A stretch of DNA of 64,000 bases, taken from the NCBI GenBank assembly GCA_019057385.1, contig JAHQJS010000005.1, forward strand, positions 378,799 through 442,798. The letters run 5' to 3'. The notes under the pieces were generated by a model, which did not search any database, was not told the origin of the DNA, and was given only the letters and a program-made list of their open reading frames with translations. This stretch comes from Candidatus Borrarchaeum weybense. GTDB taxonomy: Archaea > Asgardarchaeota > Sifarchaeia > Borrarchaeales > Borrarchaeaceae. Below are positions 53,012 to 61,770 of this stretch, piece after piece (positions within the stretch are counted from its first letter, which is position 1; every line of letters starts with the position of its first letter). The position numbers were made by a program, and so were the translations under genes.

Positions 53012-53989
53012 TTAATGTTTTGTGAAATGTTCATAACCTCTTGGGTAAATCTCCCTCGTTTTTTCACCTTCAGTATAAAATAAGCCTTCTGCCTTTACTA
53101 CCCTACCAATAGGTATAAGCTGTCCCTTCACGGCATTTAAAGCTGCAGAAGCATGAACTATTTTTTCCGGTGGTATTGTAACAATTAGTTCAAATTCTTC
53201 GCCGCCGTAAAAACATAGGTCGAATGGATCAAGATGATTGAGTCTTGCAAACTCCTCCACTGATAAGTCAATAGGTAATTCATTGATTTCTATCCCAATA
53301 TTGCTTGCCTTTGCTATTTCGTGAAGAGACCAGGCTAATCCATCACTGGAATCTATGCTTGCTGTGGGTACTCGTGATTTTGCTAAAGCGCACCCTTCAT
53401 CTAGGCGTGCTCGTGGATAGAAGACGGCTTCAATAAATTCATTTCTTAAATATTCAGGGCATTCAAGATTATCAAGCAGGATTTTAAAGCCGGCAGCTGT
53501 CTTTCCAAACATGCCTGTCACACAGACTAGATCTCCTTCTTGAGCTCCCGCCCGTGAAATTAATTCGTCTTTATTAGTAATTCCTAGTGCTATTCCTGCA
53601 ATAACCAGATCATCGGCTTCATTTGTATCGCCTCCGAGATAAGGTATTCTATACAAAGAACATGCTTCTTTGAAACCGTGAAGCAATTCCTCAATATCAT
53701 TTTTGCTATAATCAGAAGGAAAACCTAAAGCGGATAAAAATCCGACTGGTGTTGCACCTTTTGCAGCTAGATCGCTAACATTCATAACAATGACTTTTTG
53801 CCCAATTTGTCTTACTGCCATTCCTTGAGGGGCGTCTGTTTTTCGTACGAACATGTCTGTGTTTATGACTAACACTATTTCTCCGATTTCAATGGCGACA
53901 GCGTCATCATTAAATGGAAGCAAAGAACTCAAAGAATCGCCTATAATCTCGTAAATTAAAGAAATGATCTTTCGCTCACTTAAAGTCAC
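53012..53989 (-). CDS. thiL: Thiamine-monophosphate kinase
   Basis: 325 residues. It phosphorylates thiamine phosphate to thiamine diphosphate with ATP. Motifs: LPFNDDAVAI (ATP/Mg), VINTDMFVRKTDAP, MNVSDLAAKGATPVGFLSALGFP, YLGGDTNEADDLVIAG, GCALAKSRVPTASIDSSDGLAWSL and FYGGEEFELIVTIP. AIRS/PurM-like fold. No other thi gene is present. Confidence 0.92.
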   Translation of the reverse strand: MTLSERKIISLIYEIIGDSLSSLLPFNDDAVAIEIGEIVLVINTDMFVRKTDAPQGMAVRQIGQKVIVMNVSDLAAKGATPVGFLSALGFPSDYSKNDIEELLHGFKEACSLYRIPYLGGDTNEADDLVIAGIALGITNKDELISRAGAQEGDLVCVTGMFGKTAAGFKILLDNLECPEYLRNEFIEAVFYPRARLDEGCALAKSRVPTASIDSSDGLAWSLHEIAKASNIGIEINELPIDLSVEEFARLNHLDPFDLCFYGGEEFELIVTIPPEKIVHASAALNAVKGQLIPIGRVVKAEGLFYTEGEKTREIYPRGYEHFTKH

Positions 53990-54111
53990 CTAAAGTCACC
54001 TAATGTCTCTTGATCAACCTATTAATAATTTGATTTGATATTACACTTCTAATACAATCATGAACAAAAACTCTATAATACATTACGAAAACTGGCATTT
54101 AATGAAGAAAT

Positions 54112-55038
54112 GTGGAACGAAAAATGGTTGAAAATGAACAAACTGATGATTCAGTTGAAAGACGAATCGTCCTTAAAGCTATTGGTAAAATTATACTTCC
54201 TACAATACTCTCCATTTCACTTGCGGTATTTCTCGCGTATATTTCTATTTTAGGACAAACTAAAGTTGAAATAACTCCATTCTCAGAACAAGAGGGAGGT
54301 CTAGGGGCTGCAGGTCTCAACGCACTGGTATATGTAATTGCAGCCCTACTTGGGGCGAGTTTGCTTGTGATTCTGTTAAAACGTGGATACGGTAAGATTT
54401 TAAATGCGTTTATGTTCTTTGGAATGACTTTAGGAGGAATTTTGTTAACAGGATACTTTGGATTAGCTGTTTTAGTCATTCTTAACAGCCTGAATTTATT
54501 CTTTATTCTCACGATTATTAGTGTACTAATTGGTATAGGCGCTGCATATGCTTTACTTAAGAAAAATATTTCAAATCTTTATTTACAAAACGCCATCATC
54601 TTGGGATATGGTGGCGGACTTGGCGCTTTTTTAGGAATCGCAATGCCTACATGGTCAACGATTCTTCTTCTGATCGGTCTTTCAATATATGATATTTTTG
54701 CTGTAACACGTGGTCCTATCAAACAAATAATTGAGTATAGTGAAGAAAAAGAGGTTCAAATGCCTGCAATGACCTATTCTAGTAGTGAGGAGATAGAAAT
54801 TGGTCTTGGAGATCTAGTATTCTATTCGATGTTGACAGCGCACACCTTTTTGAACTTTGGATCATTTCCTCTGGTGATGGTTTCTGGAGGGATTCTTGGG
54901 GGTTTAATGATTACCCTGAAACTGTTAGAAAAGAGAAAAATGCTTCCTGGATTGCCTATCTCAATTACATTTGGACTTGTAGCTCTCTTTCTTTCATTAT
55001 TACTTTCTGGTCAATTTGGATTACTACAGATCATTTAA
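54112..55038 (+). CDS. Presenilin/signal-peptide-peptidase-like protease
   Basis: 308 residues, about nine hydrophobic segments. The two catalytic Asp are in LLLIGLSIYDIFAV (Asp194) and IEIGLGDLVFYSM (Asp234), and PGLPISI near 279 takes the place of the PAL motif. This is the archaeal A22 (PSH) type, which cleaves membrane-spanning segments. A GTG start at 54112 or ATG at 54124 is possible. Its 3' end overlaps the 55031 glycosyltransferase by 8 nt on the opposite strand. Confidence 0.87.
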   Translation: MERKMVENEQTDDSVERRIVLKAIGKIILPTILSISLAVFLAYISILGQTKVEITPFSEQEGGLGAAGLNALVYVIAALLGASLLVILLKRGYGKILNAFMFFGMTLGGILLTGYFGLAVLVILNSLNLFFILTIISVLIGIGAAYALLKKNISNLYLQNAIILGYGGGLGAFLGIAMPTWSTILLLIGLSIYDIFAVTRGPIKQIIEYSEEKEVQMPAMTYSSSEEIEIGLGDLVFYSMLTAHTFLNFGSFPLVMVSGGILGGLMITLKLLEKRKMLPGLPISITFGLVALFLSLLLSGQFGLLQII

Positions 55039-56287
55039 CCAGACTTGAATATAATTGCTTATAGCGTTCGAGCATAAGAGAAAGAGTATATTCTTTTTCA
55101 ACAATTATTCTGCCTTCTGAACCCATTTGTTGAGCTTGGTGTTCATCACTTAAGATATCTTGTGCCGCGTTCGCAAGTTCTTCAACATTATAAGGTCTTA
55201 CAAGAAGACCATTTTTTTTATGTCTAACAACTTCGGGAAGTCCACCGACATTCGAAGCAATCACAGGCGTTTTCATAGCTAATGCTTCCAGAGGCACATA
55301 AGGGAATGGATCTGGCCAGATTGAAGGAACAACCACCACATCTGCTGCTGAATATGCTTGAGGAACAAGCACCGATGGGATTCGCCCTGCAAATATCACA
55401 TGCCTTTCAATCTTCAATTTTTTCACAAGCTGTGTTAAAAACGGCTTTTCTTCGCCACCCCCCACAATAACAAGCTTACAGTCAATTTCTTTTAGAATTA
55501 TAGGCATTGATTTTATCAGAAGTCTAATTCCCTTTTCTTTTATGAGACGACCGATACTAAGGATAATTTTTTGCTTTTCCAGTTTGAAATGTTTGATGAA
55601 ATCCATAGCATTAAGATCAGGAATAAATTTGTTTAGGTCAATACCATTTGGAATGACTAAGACTTTACTTAACGGAATGTCAATTCTTGCTAATGATTTT
55701 TTGAGTGCATGACTTGGTGTAGTAATCGCGCGTATTCGATCGAAAACCTCACGTTTAATCATTAAACTCCTTTTCCAAAGTTTCCAAAGAATTGGAGTAA
55801 GAAATGGTTTGCCAATGAGAGGTAAATAGGACGAAAAGCAATTTTTACACGCAGTTTCATCAACAGCGTTGCAAATATGATTATCAAAATAACTCCTCTG
55901 AAAGAAGCAAACTGGCCAATAATTGTGAAGAGTAAGCACAGCTGGAATTTTTTTTTGTATAGCAACATAAAGTGGAGCTAAAGACATAAAAGGGATACTT
56001 TGTGCATGGAAAATATTCGGAGTTATTTTATTAATAAGTTTGGATGTTTTTTTAATGCTATATGGATCTATAAAAAATTTTGATAATTGTGGATGCAATT
56101 TGGGGCGATATCTGTAAATTTTGATGCCTTCATAGTTTTCAAGGGATGGTAATTTTTCAATTTGACGTGTTAATATAGCAATTTGGAAATTATCATGTAA
56201 AAAATGTTTAGCTAGTTGATAGATATGTTCCTCTACACCTCCTATCATGTGGGGATAGAAATAATCCGAGGCGTATAGAATTTTCAC
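55031..56287 (-). CDS. Glycosyltransferase family 4
   Basis: 418 residues from GTG (VKILYASDYFYPHMIGGVEEHIYQL), 7 nt after GGTGA. GT-B fold: the N-terminal acceptor domain includes an unusual Cys-rich segment (ICNAVDETACKNCFS, about 135-150), which may bind metal. The C-terminal nucleotide-sugar domain has SIGRLIKEKGIRLLI, FAGRIPSVLVPQAYSAADVVVVPSIWPDPFPYVPLEALAMKTP (the E-x7-E donor motif) and ASNVGGLPEVV. Retaining transferase in a surface-glycan cluster. Confidence 0.88.
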   Translation of the reverse strand: MKILYASDYFYPHMIGGVEEHIYQLAKHFLHDNFQIAILTRQIEKLPSLENYEGIKIYRYRPKLHPQLSKFFIDPYSIKKTSKLINKITPNIFHAQSIPFMSLAPLYVAIQKKIPAVLTLHNYWPVCFFQRSYFDNHICNAVDETACKNCFSSYLPLIGKPFLTPILWKLWKRSLMIKREVFDRIRAITTPSHALKKSLARIDIPLSKVLVIPNGIDLNKFIPDLNAMDFIKHFKLEKQKIILSIGRLIKEKGIRLLIKSMPIILKEIDCKLVIVGGGEEKPFLTQLVKKLKIERHVIFAGRIPSVLVPQAYSAADVVVVPSIWPDPFPYVPLEALAMKTPVIASNVGGLPEVVRHKKNGLLVRPYNVEELANAAQDILSDEHQAQQMGSEGRIIVEKEYTLSLMLERYKQLYSSLVK

Positions 56288-56417
56288 AAAAATCACCGTA
56301 ACAGACAACTAAATGCACGTTATTATTAAGAAGTTTTGGACAGGAAAAAATTAAAAAGAGATACGTGTTTCGACCATAAAAGTGCTAACGGAATGAACTA
56401 CATCTGGAGCTGTAAGA

Positions 56418-57824
56418 TTGAGTTATAATTTACTAGAAATGACTCCTGAGGAAATTAAAACGGGAATTGTTGATGGTAAGATTACTATAGCGATTCTCGG
56501 TCAGGGGTATATTGGGTTACCACTCTCATGCTACTTGGCAAGAAAAGGTGCAAGAGTAATCGGAGTTGACATTGACCCAACTGTTGTTGAAAAGATAAAT
56601 GCGGGATCACCCCATATCTATGAACCTGACTTAAAGGAAACACTACAAGTTGTACTGCAAAAGGGAAATTATCACGCAACTGCTGATGTAAGCGAGGCTG
56701 TAAAGCAAAGCGAAGTCATTATGATCACTGTTGGAACGCCTGTTGAAAAAACTGGTATCAATTTTTCTTACGTTGAACGCGCATGTAAGGACGTAGCAGG
56801 CAGTATGAAACAAGGATGTATGATCCTCTTAAGATCTACAGTAGCTCCTTTGTCTACAGAGAAAATTGTTCGTGAAATGCTAGAACGCGAATCTGGAATG
56901 GTTGCTGGTAAAGATTTTGGTCTTGCTTTTTGTCCAGAGCGAACTGTGGAAGGAAACGCATTCAAGGAACTACCAAGACTTCCAAGAGTTATTGGGGGTA
57001 TAGATAAGAAAAGTACTGATATAGCTGCTGCAATTTTTGAGGTATTGACAACTAAAATTGTAAAGGTGAGTAGTCCAAGAGTTGCTGAAATGGCAAAAAT
57101 CTTCGACAATGTTTATCGAGATACCAATATCGCCCTCGCCAACGAGCTTGCAGTTATCTGTGAAAAATTAGGTATTGACGTAATTGAGACAATAAAAGCA
57201 TGCAATACGGGCTATGATAGAACGAATATGCTCATTCCTGGTGCAGGTGTAGGAGGTTCTTGTTTAAACAAAGATCCGTATATTCTTTCCTATTCTGTAC
57301 TCGAAAAAGGATTCGAACCATCTCTAATACTTTCTGCTCGTGAGAGAAATATTTCAATGCCCAGACATATAGTGGATCTTGTCAAAACAGCCTTTGATGA
57401 GATGAAGAAAGAGCTTAATGGTTCAAAAATAACTGTCTTAGGTTTTGCATTTAAATCGAATACAGATGACACGCGTGAGACGGTTGCAGTCCCAATTATC
57501 TCTGCTCTAAAAGAACAAGGTGCAAATGTAGTCGTATTTGATCCTTATGTTTCTCAAGAAAAAATAGAATCTCAGGTAGGTAAAATCAATAAGGCTAACG
57601 CAATCATTGAAGCAATAACGAATAGCAATTGTATAGTTGTTCTAGCTGATCATCATGAGTTTAGACAGTTAAATTTGCCAGAAATCAAAAAACATCTTGC
57701 AACACCAGCAGCGATAATAGATGGGCGCCATATATTCGATCCAAAAGAAGTTATAAAAGAAGGATTAATTTTTAAGGGAGTAGGACGTCCCGCGTCATTT
57801 TTCAAAGAGTTATTTGAACTATGA
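56418..57824 (+). CDS. UDP-N-acetyl-mannosamine/hexose dehydrogenase
   Basis: 468 residues from TTG after GGAGCTG. The NAD fold GQGYIGLPLSCYLARKG, EVIMITVGTPVEK, RSTVAPLSTEKIV, the middle-domain AEMAKIFDNVYRDTNIALANEL and the catalytic Cys282 in GAGVGGSCLNKDPYIL are all present, with GFAFKSNTDDTRETVAVPI in the C-domain. It oxidises a UDP-sugar twice to the uronate, probably UDP-ManNAc or UDP-GlcNAc. Works with the neighbouring glycosyltransferases. Confidence 0.92.
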   Translation: MSYNLLEMTPEEIKTGIVDGKITIAILGQGYIGLPLSCYLARKGARVIGVDIDPTVVEKINAGSPHIYEPDLKETLQVVLQKGNYHATADVSEAVKQSEVIMITVGTPVEKTGINFSYVERACKDVAGSMKQGCMILLRSTVAPLSTEKIVREMLERESGMVAGKDFGLAFCPERTVEGNAFKELPRLPRVIGGIDKKSTDIAAAIFEVLTTKIVKVSSPRVAEMAKIFDNVYRDTNIALANELAVICEKLGIDVIETIKACNTGYDRTNMLIPGAGVGGSCLNKDPYILSYSVLEKGFEPSLILSARERNISMPRHIVDLVKTAFDEMKKELNGSKITVLGFAFKSNTDDTRETVAVPIISALKEQGANVVVFDPYVSQEKIESQVGKINKANAIIEAITNSNCIVVLADHHEFRQLNLPEIKKHLATPAAIIDGRHIFDPKEVIKEGLIFKGVGRPASFFKELFEL

Positions 57825-57841
57825 GTTATTTTTAATACATA

Positions 57842-58963
57842 TTAGAACGACTTAATTACTTCTCTATCGAGAACCTCCATGATAGAGTTCCAATCATATT
57901 TCTTTACAACCAATTCTCTGGCCTTCTTGCCAATTCTATTTCTTAAGTTGGCATCTAAAATCAATTTGATGACTTGACTTGAAATTTTGTTCATACCATC
58001 GGCTAAAACTATATTTTTTCCATTTTCTACAACAATTCCCTCCGCACCTAGTCTTGTAGAAATGACCGGTTTTCCGATAGCCATATATTCTAAGATTTTC
58101 AGACGTGTCCCAGAACCTGAAAGGATTGGTGCGATTGCAACATCTGCTGCCGCAATATATTCTGCCACATCTTTGACATAGCCTGTATAAAGAACAGATT
58201 TGTGTTTGAGATGAACAGGAGGATTCATCCCAACAATGAGAAATTTGCAATTTGGTATTTGTTGTAAAACATTTGGTATAATCTTGTGGAATAATAATTC
58301 AAGCGCTTCTAAATTTGGTTTGTAATCTAATTTGCCCATAAAAAGTACCACAGGGTCAGATTCCACATTATATTTTCTTCTTATTGAGGACGCGTCAATA
58401 TTTGGGTGCAATTTCTTAGTATCTGCCCCATTAGGGATGATATGTACTTTGTCAACTGGTATGCCTAAATTGCCTAACGCTCTTTTGTCAAGTAAAGAGA
58501 CTGTTAGAATGCTATCTGAAAAATTAGCTAATCCTTTTTCTAATATGAATGAGAATATCACACGTTTGAAGTTTTTCATGCGGATGGCTCTTACAAACTC
58601 CACATTATGCTCATCAAGAACCAATTTTCTACTATAAACCTTTTTTAGGATTAAAGCAGGTAATAAAGACCATAAATGTGCTGAAATGATAACATCTATC
58701 TTGTGCTTCTTAGTAATTTGATGACCGATTTTAAGAAGATAGTACATGTTAAAAAGTGTCTTAAGATAACGTTTTGGTTTAAAGTTTATTATGTGTAAGT
58801 TATTAAAGCGAACTTGATCTTTATCGTTTCTTGGAGCAATTAGGAAAACTTTATTGCCCAATAAAGCAAGATTTTTAGCCATTTCAAAGATTCTAACACT
58901 AACTCCTGATTTAGGAACTGCTTCAAAATAACTTATAATCAATATTGAATTCATTAGTTTCAT
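57842..58963 (-). CDS. Glycosyltransferase family 4
   Basis: 373 residues (alternative ATG at 58954). GT-B fold: ISYFEAVPKSGVSVRIFEMAKNLALLGNKV at the N-terminus, then VHIIPNGADTKKLHP, VVLFMGKLDYKPNLEALELLFHKI, YTGYVKDVAEYIAAADVAIAPILSGSGTRLKILEYMAIGKPVIST. The last block carries the donor-binding Glu. It is convergent with the UDP-sugar dehydrogenase and directly downstream of the TnpB gene. Confidence 0.87.
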   Translation of the reverse strand: MKLMNSILIISYFEAVPKSGVSVRIFEMAKNLALLGNKVFLIAPRNDKDQVRFNNLHIINFKPKRYLKTLFNMYYLLKIGHQITKKHKIDVIISAHLWSLLPALILKKVYSRKLVLDEHNVEFVRAIRMKNFKRVIFSFILEKGLANFSDSILTVSLLDKRALGNLGIPVDKVHIIPNGADTKKLHPNIDASSIRRKYNVESDPVVLFMGKLDYKPNLEALELLFHKIIPNVLQQIPNCKFLIVGMNPPVHLKHKSVLYTGYVKDVAEYIAAADVAIAPILSGSGTRLKILEYMAIGKPVISTRLGAEGIVVENGKNIVLADGMNKISSQVIKLILDANLRNRIGKKARELVVKKYDWNSIMEVLDREVIKSF

Positions 58964-58984
58964 CAGTGAGTTTTCGCTATTGCT

Positions 58985-59110
58985 TTAAGTGAATTGCTCC
59001 GACCTAAGTTCGGAACTTCTGTCCTCACCGACTGTTCTGTCAACACGGGTGCATACACTTAGTCGGCTCATCGACAGTTCGGGGTGATTCACTGCACCCC
59101 CCGTTCCCTT
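58985..59110 (-). ncRNA. Likely guide RNA (omega RNA) region / right end of TnpB element
   Basis: TnpB elements encode a guide RNA overlapping the 3' end of the gene. Here the last part of the coding region can fold: TCCGA-CCTAAGT-TCGGA at about 59000-59016 and a G/C-rich segment at about 59085-59103. The exact right end, where the guide sequence would start, is probably close to 58970-58985, next to the glycosyltransferase start. Confidence 0.4.
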
Positions 59111-60454
59111 CAGGAACACTTGAGGTAAGTGTTTATGCTTTTTTTGACGTTTTGATTGAGTAAGATATTGTAAGCCATCCTGGAGAATGTTAAAAGCGGC
59201 ATTAACATCCCTATCGGCAGCAAAACCGCATTTCAAGCAAACGAAGTCCCGATCATTGATATGGACTTGACGCGAGCCGCATTGAGAACAGCGATGGGTG
59301 GTCCACCATTCATTCATCAACACTGGTATGCCATCCTGCTGGAAGATCGCCTGGGCGAGTGTTGCCGCCAATTCTTTGAACGGCCATTGGTTGGTGCGCT
59401 TACGATTTTTACGATGTCCTGAACCTTTATAGTGGGAATACCGAATTTTTTCGGGATGTCCAATAATCACCAACGCTCTCGCAAAATATTGACTGATTTC
59501 ATGAGCCAATTTGTGCCTAAAGTCCTTCGCGAAATTATTTCGTTTGTAGTACAATTTCTTAAGAACGACAAATTTTCCAACACGTTTAAGTTTACCGATA
59601 CGGTTGTTGAGACGCCGCATCGAAATGAAGAAATCTTTAAAATCTTCTTTAGGGAAAATATGAACTTTCGTTGTACCAGATAAATTGGAAGTGACTGCTA
59701 CTGCTAACCGCTTCAAACCGAGATCTATCCCCGCTATAGACTTCACACTAGGCCTAAGGTTTTTTTCAATGACCACATGCAGTTCATAGCGCTTCAGACG
59801 ATAATTTTTGATTATTTGAAAGGACTTCATCCGCCATTCTTGGTCCAGTAAATGTTGCTGTGCATAGGGATAGATATGGAGTGGAATGCTGATACGATTC
59901 CGTTTTTTCAAAGTTGAAATTCGCGCCCACATCGTAAATAACGTGGCCGTATGCGACCAAGCCAGTTCGCCTACACGGTAGTCGAACATGACTGGAACCT
60001 TTTTACGAATATGCGGTAATGACGGTTCGCGTTTCAGCCAACGGTAAAGTTTATGCCGTAAAGTTTGTAAGCGTTTTTTATCGTGGGGGGTCTGTTTTCT
60101 GGTCAAACTTTTTTTACAGGTCTCGATACTCTTGTTAAGTCTCTTTAAATCTTTTTGCCAATCGTGATGCAGTTCTTGATACGAATGATACATCCACAGC
60201 GCTTTGTCACGGCACATTTGTACAAATGCTGATGAGAGTCCAGTTTTCTTCTCAATTTCGTGCCGAAAATGCTCCACTTCTCTAACTTGAGTTAGGTTTT
60301 TCTTTGTAATTTTCTCTAAAAATAACTGCACGCCGTAGGTTAAACGCCCAGTCAGTTTGTCTAGAAACCTTATCTTTTTCTGCGTCGTTTGATCAGCAAC
60401 AGGCAACACTAAGGTCTTACAAAAGGTTACCGGTGCGTTCAGTTGAACAACCAT
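58985..60454 (-). CDS. tnpB: TnpB (IS605 OrfB) with rearranged RuvC site
   Basis: 489 residues from the ATG of MVVQLNAPVTFCKTLVLP. Helical N-domain, then RuvC-I GIDLGLKRLAVAVT (Asp), a RuvC-II position that reads LVIIGHPEKIR with Gly instead of the usual Glu, a zinc finger (CSQCG ... CLKCG) near 388-411, and RuvC-III DRDVNAAFNIL (Asp). A Glu in MNEWWTTHRCSQCG, about 50 residues on, sits where some TnpB and Fanzor proteins carry an alternative catalytic Glu. The C-terminal 50 residues are translated from the likely guide-RNA region. No TnpA. Confidence 0.9.
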   Translation of the reverse strand: MVVQLNAPVTFCKTLVLPVADQTTQKKIRFLDKLTGRLTYGVQLFLEKITKKNLTQVREVEHFRHEIEKKTGLSSAFVQMCRDKALWMYHSYQELHHDWQKDLKRLNKSIETCKKSLTRKQTPHDKKRLQTLRHKLYRWLKREPSLPHIRKKVPVMFDYRVGELAWSHTATLFTMWARISTLKKRNRISIPLHIYPYAQQHLLDQEWRMKSFQIIKNYRLKRYELHVVIEKNLRPSVKSIAGIDLGLKRLAVAVTSNLSGTTKVHIFPKEDFKDFFISMRRLNNRIGKLKRVGKFVVLKKLYYKRNNFAKDFRHKLAHEISQYFARALVIIGHPEKIRYSHYKGSGHRKNRKRTNQWPFKELAATLAQAIFQQDGIPVLMNEWWTTHRCSQCGSRQVHINDRDFVCLKCGFAADRDVNAAFNILQDGLQYLTQSKRQKKHKHLPQVFLKGTGGAVNHPELSMSRLSVCTRVDRTVGEDRSSELRSEQFT

Positions 60455-60758
60455 ACCCCTTATCTCACCTCTCAAAAAACTATCCCTGTCGTCTAATTGA
60501 CAGCGAACTTTATTTCATTGGATTTTCGTCGAGAATCTATCTTAAACCAGCTATTTAAATTTTGGGGACTATCGTGAAAGTGAAACAAAACACTATTCCT
60601 CTCAATCTAAAGGACGAATTCTTCTTTCGTAGGAAAGATAAAGTTATTATTGTCAAATCCATTTCAGTTTAGTAAATTTTAAAACGGCAAGTAAAATAGA
60701 AAAGAATTGTTTCAGAATCTATCCTCACGTGCGCAAATCAATGGAGTGAATCAATAAT

Positions 60759-61676
60759 ATGCGAGAGGACTGGCCATCAGTCTCGGTTGTAGTACCTGTT
60801 CATAACTCAGAGGACACAATAGGAGCTTGTCTAGAATCTATATTTAACCTCGACTATCCAAAAGATAAATTGGAAGTAATTGTAGTTGATGATTCGACAG
60901 ATAGAACTCCAGAAATAGTGAAACGTTTCAATGTACATCATATTCGGTTTGGCAAACGCGTTGGAATAGGATATGCACGAAGAATCGGAGTTGAAAAGGC
61001 TATAGGAGAACTTGCCGCATCAACCGATTCGGATTGTTGTGCAGATCCAAATTGGTTAAAAGAATTAACAAAACATTTTGAACGTCCAGAAGTCGGAGGT
61101 GTTGGAGGAGGCGTTATACTTCACCTAGAAGATAAAATGAGTAAGTATATCGGTTATTTAGGCTTTCCAGCTGGAGGTCTAATTGGATATGAAAGTTTGT
61201 TTTCTATGACCAAGAATAGGGAATTAGAAAGATTATCTACAGCAAATGCAATATTTCGAAGAAAAGTCATATTAGATGTTGGAAATTTTAACTCTTCTTT
61301 TTTCTATGGAGGAGAGGACGTTAATTTATCATTGAGAATTGCTGAACAATATAAACTAATATTTGAACCTAAGGCAATAGTGCATCATTACGAATCACGT
61401 AATACTTTAACTGGATTTATCAAATGGCATATCAGAAGAGGGGCTGCATATCATTCGATCCATAGAAGAAAATATAAAGTAGGGCGTACTCTAGGTCAAA
61501 AATTCCGCCATTACTTAAATTTATTGTTAACTGGCAATTCACCCCTCAGAGAAGTAAGTAAAAAGGATAATGAAATATATTATCCTGTTCTACTATTATT
61601 GGCTTCTATAATGATATTTTATACAGGCCTTGGTTATATCATTGCGTTTCTTCTTGGCGAAGCAAAAGTTCATTAA
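60759..61676 (+). CDS. Glycosyltransferase family 2
   Basis: 305 residues. GT-A fold: SVVVPVHNSEDTIGACLESIF, VIVVDDSTDRTPEI, AASTDSDCCADPNW (the D-x-D region as DSD), and GGEDVNLSLRI. ESRNTLTGFIKWHIRRGAAYH is typical of membrane-associated GT2 enzymes, and the C-terminus ends in two hydrophobic helices. An inverting transferase facing the cytoplasm. First of three GT2 genes on this strand. Confidence 0.9.
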   Translation: MREDWPSVSVVVPVHNSEDTIGACLESIFNLDYPKDKLEVIVVDDSTDRTPEIVKRFNVHHIRFGKRVGIGYARRIGVEKAIGELAASTDSDCCADPNWLKELTKHFERPEVGGVGGGVILHLEDKMSKYIGYLGFPAGGLIGYESLFSMTKNRELERLSTANAIFRRKVILDVGNFNSSFFYGGEDVNLSLRIAEQYKLIFEPKAIVHHYESRNTLTGFIKWHIRRGAAYHSIHRRKYKVGRTLGQKFRHYLNLLLTGNSPLREVSKKDNEIYYPVLLLLASIMIFYTGLGYIIAFLLGEAKVH

Positions 61677-61770
61677 TTAGATCTTTAAATTGAATTCATT
61701 GTTGATATGAAAATACAGCTCTATAAGTCACCAATAAAAATGCAGATTCAAAAGATCAAGGCGTGAGAAA

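Noticed and set aside
60573..60671. 32-codon plus-strand frame resembling an AbrB half (GTG start, NTIPLNLKDEFFFRRKDKVIIV)
   Set aside because: The likeness is short and the frame lacks a ribosome site; at most a decayed fragment.
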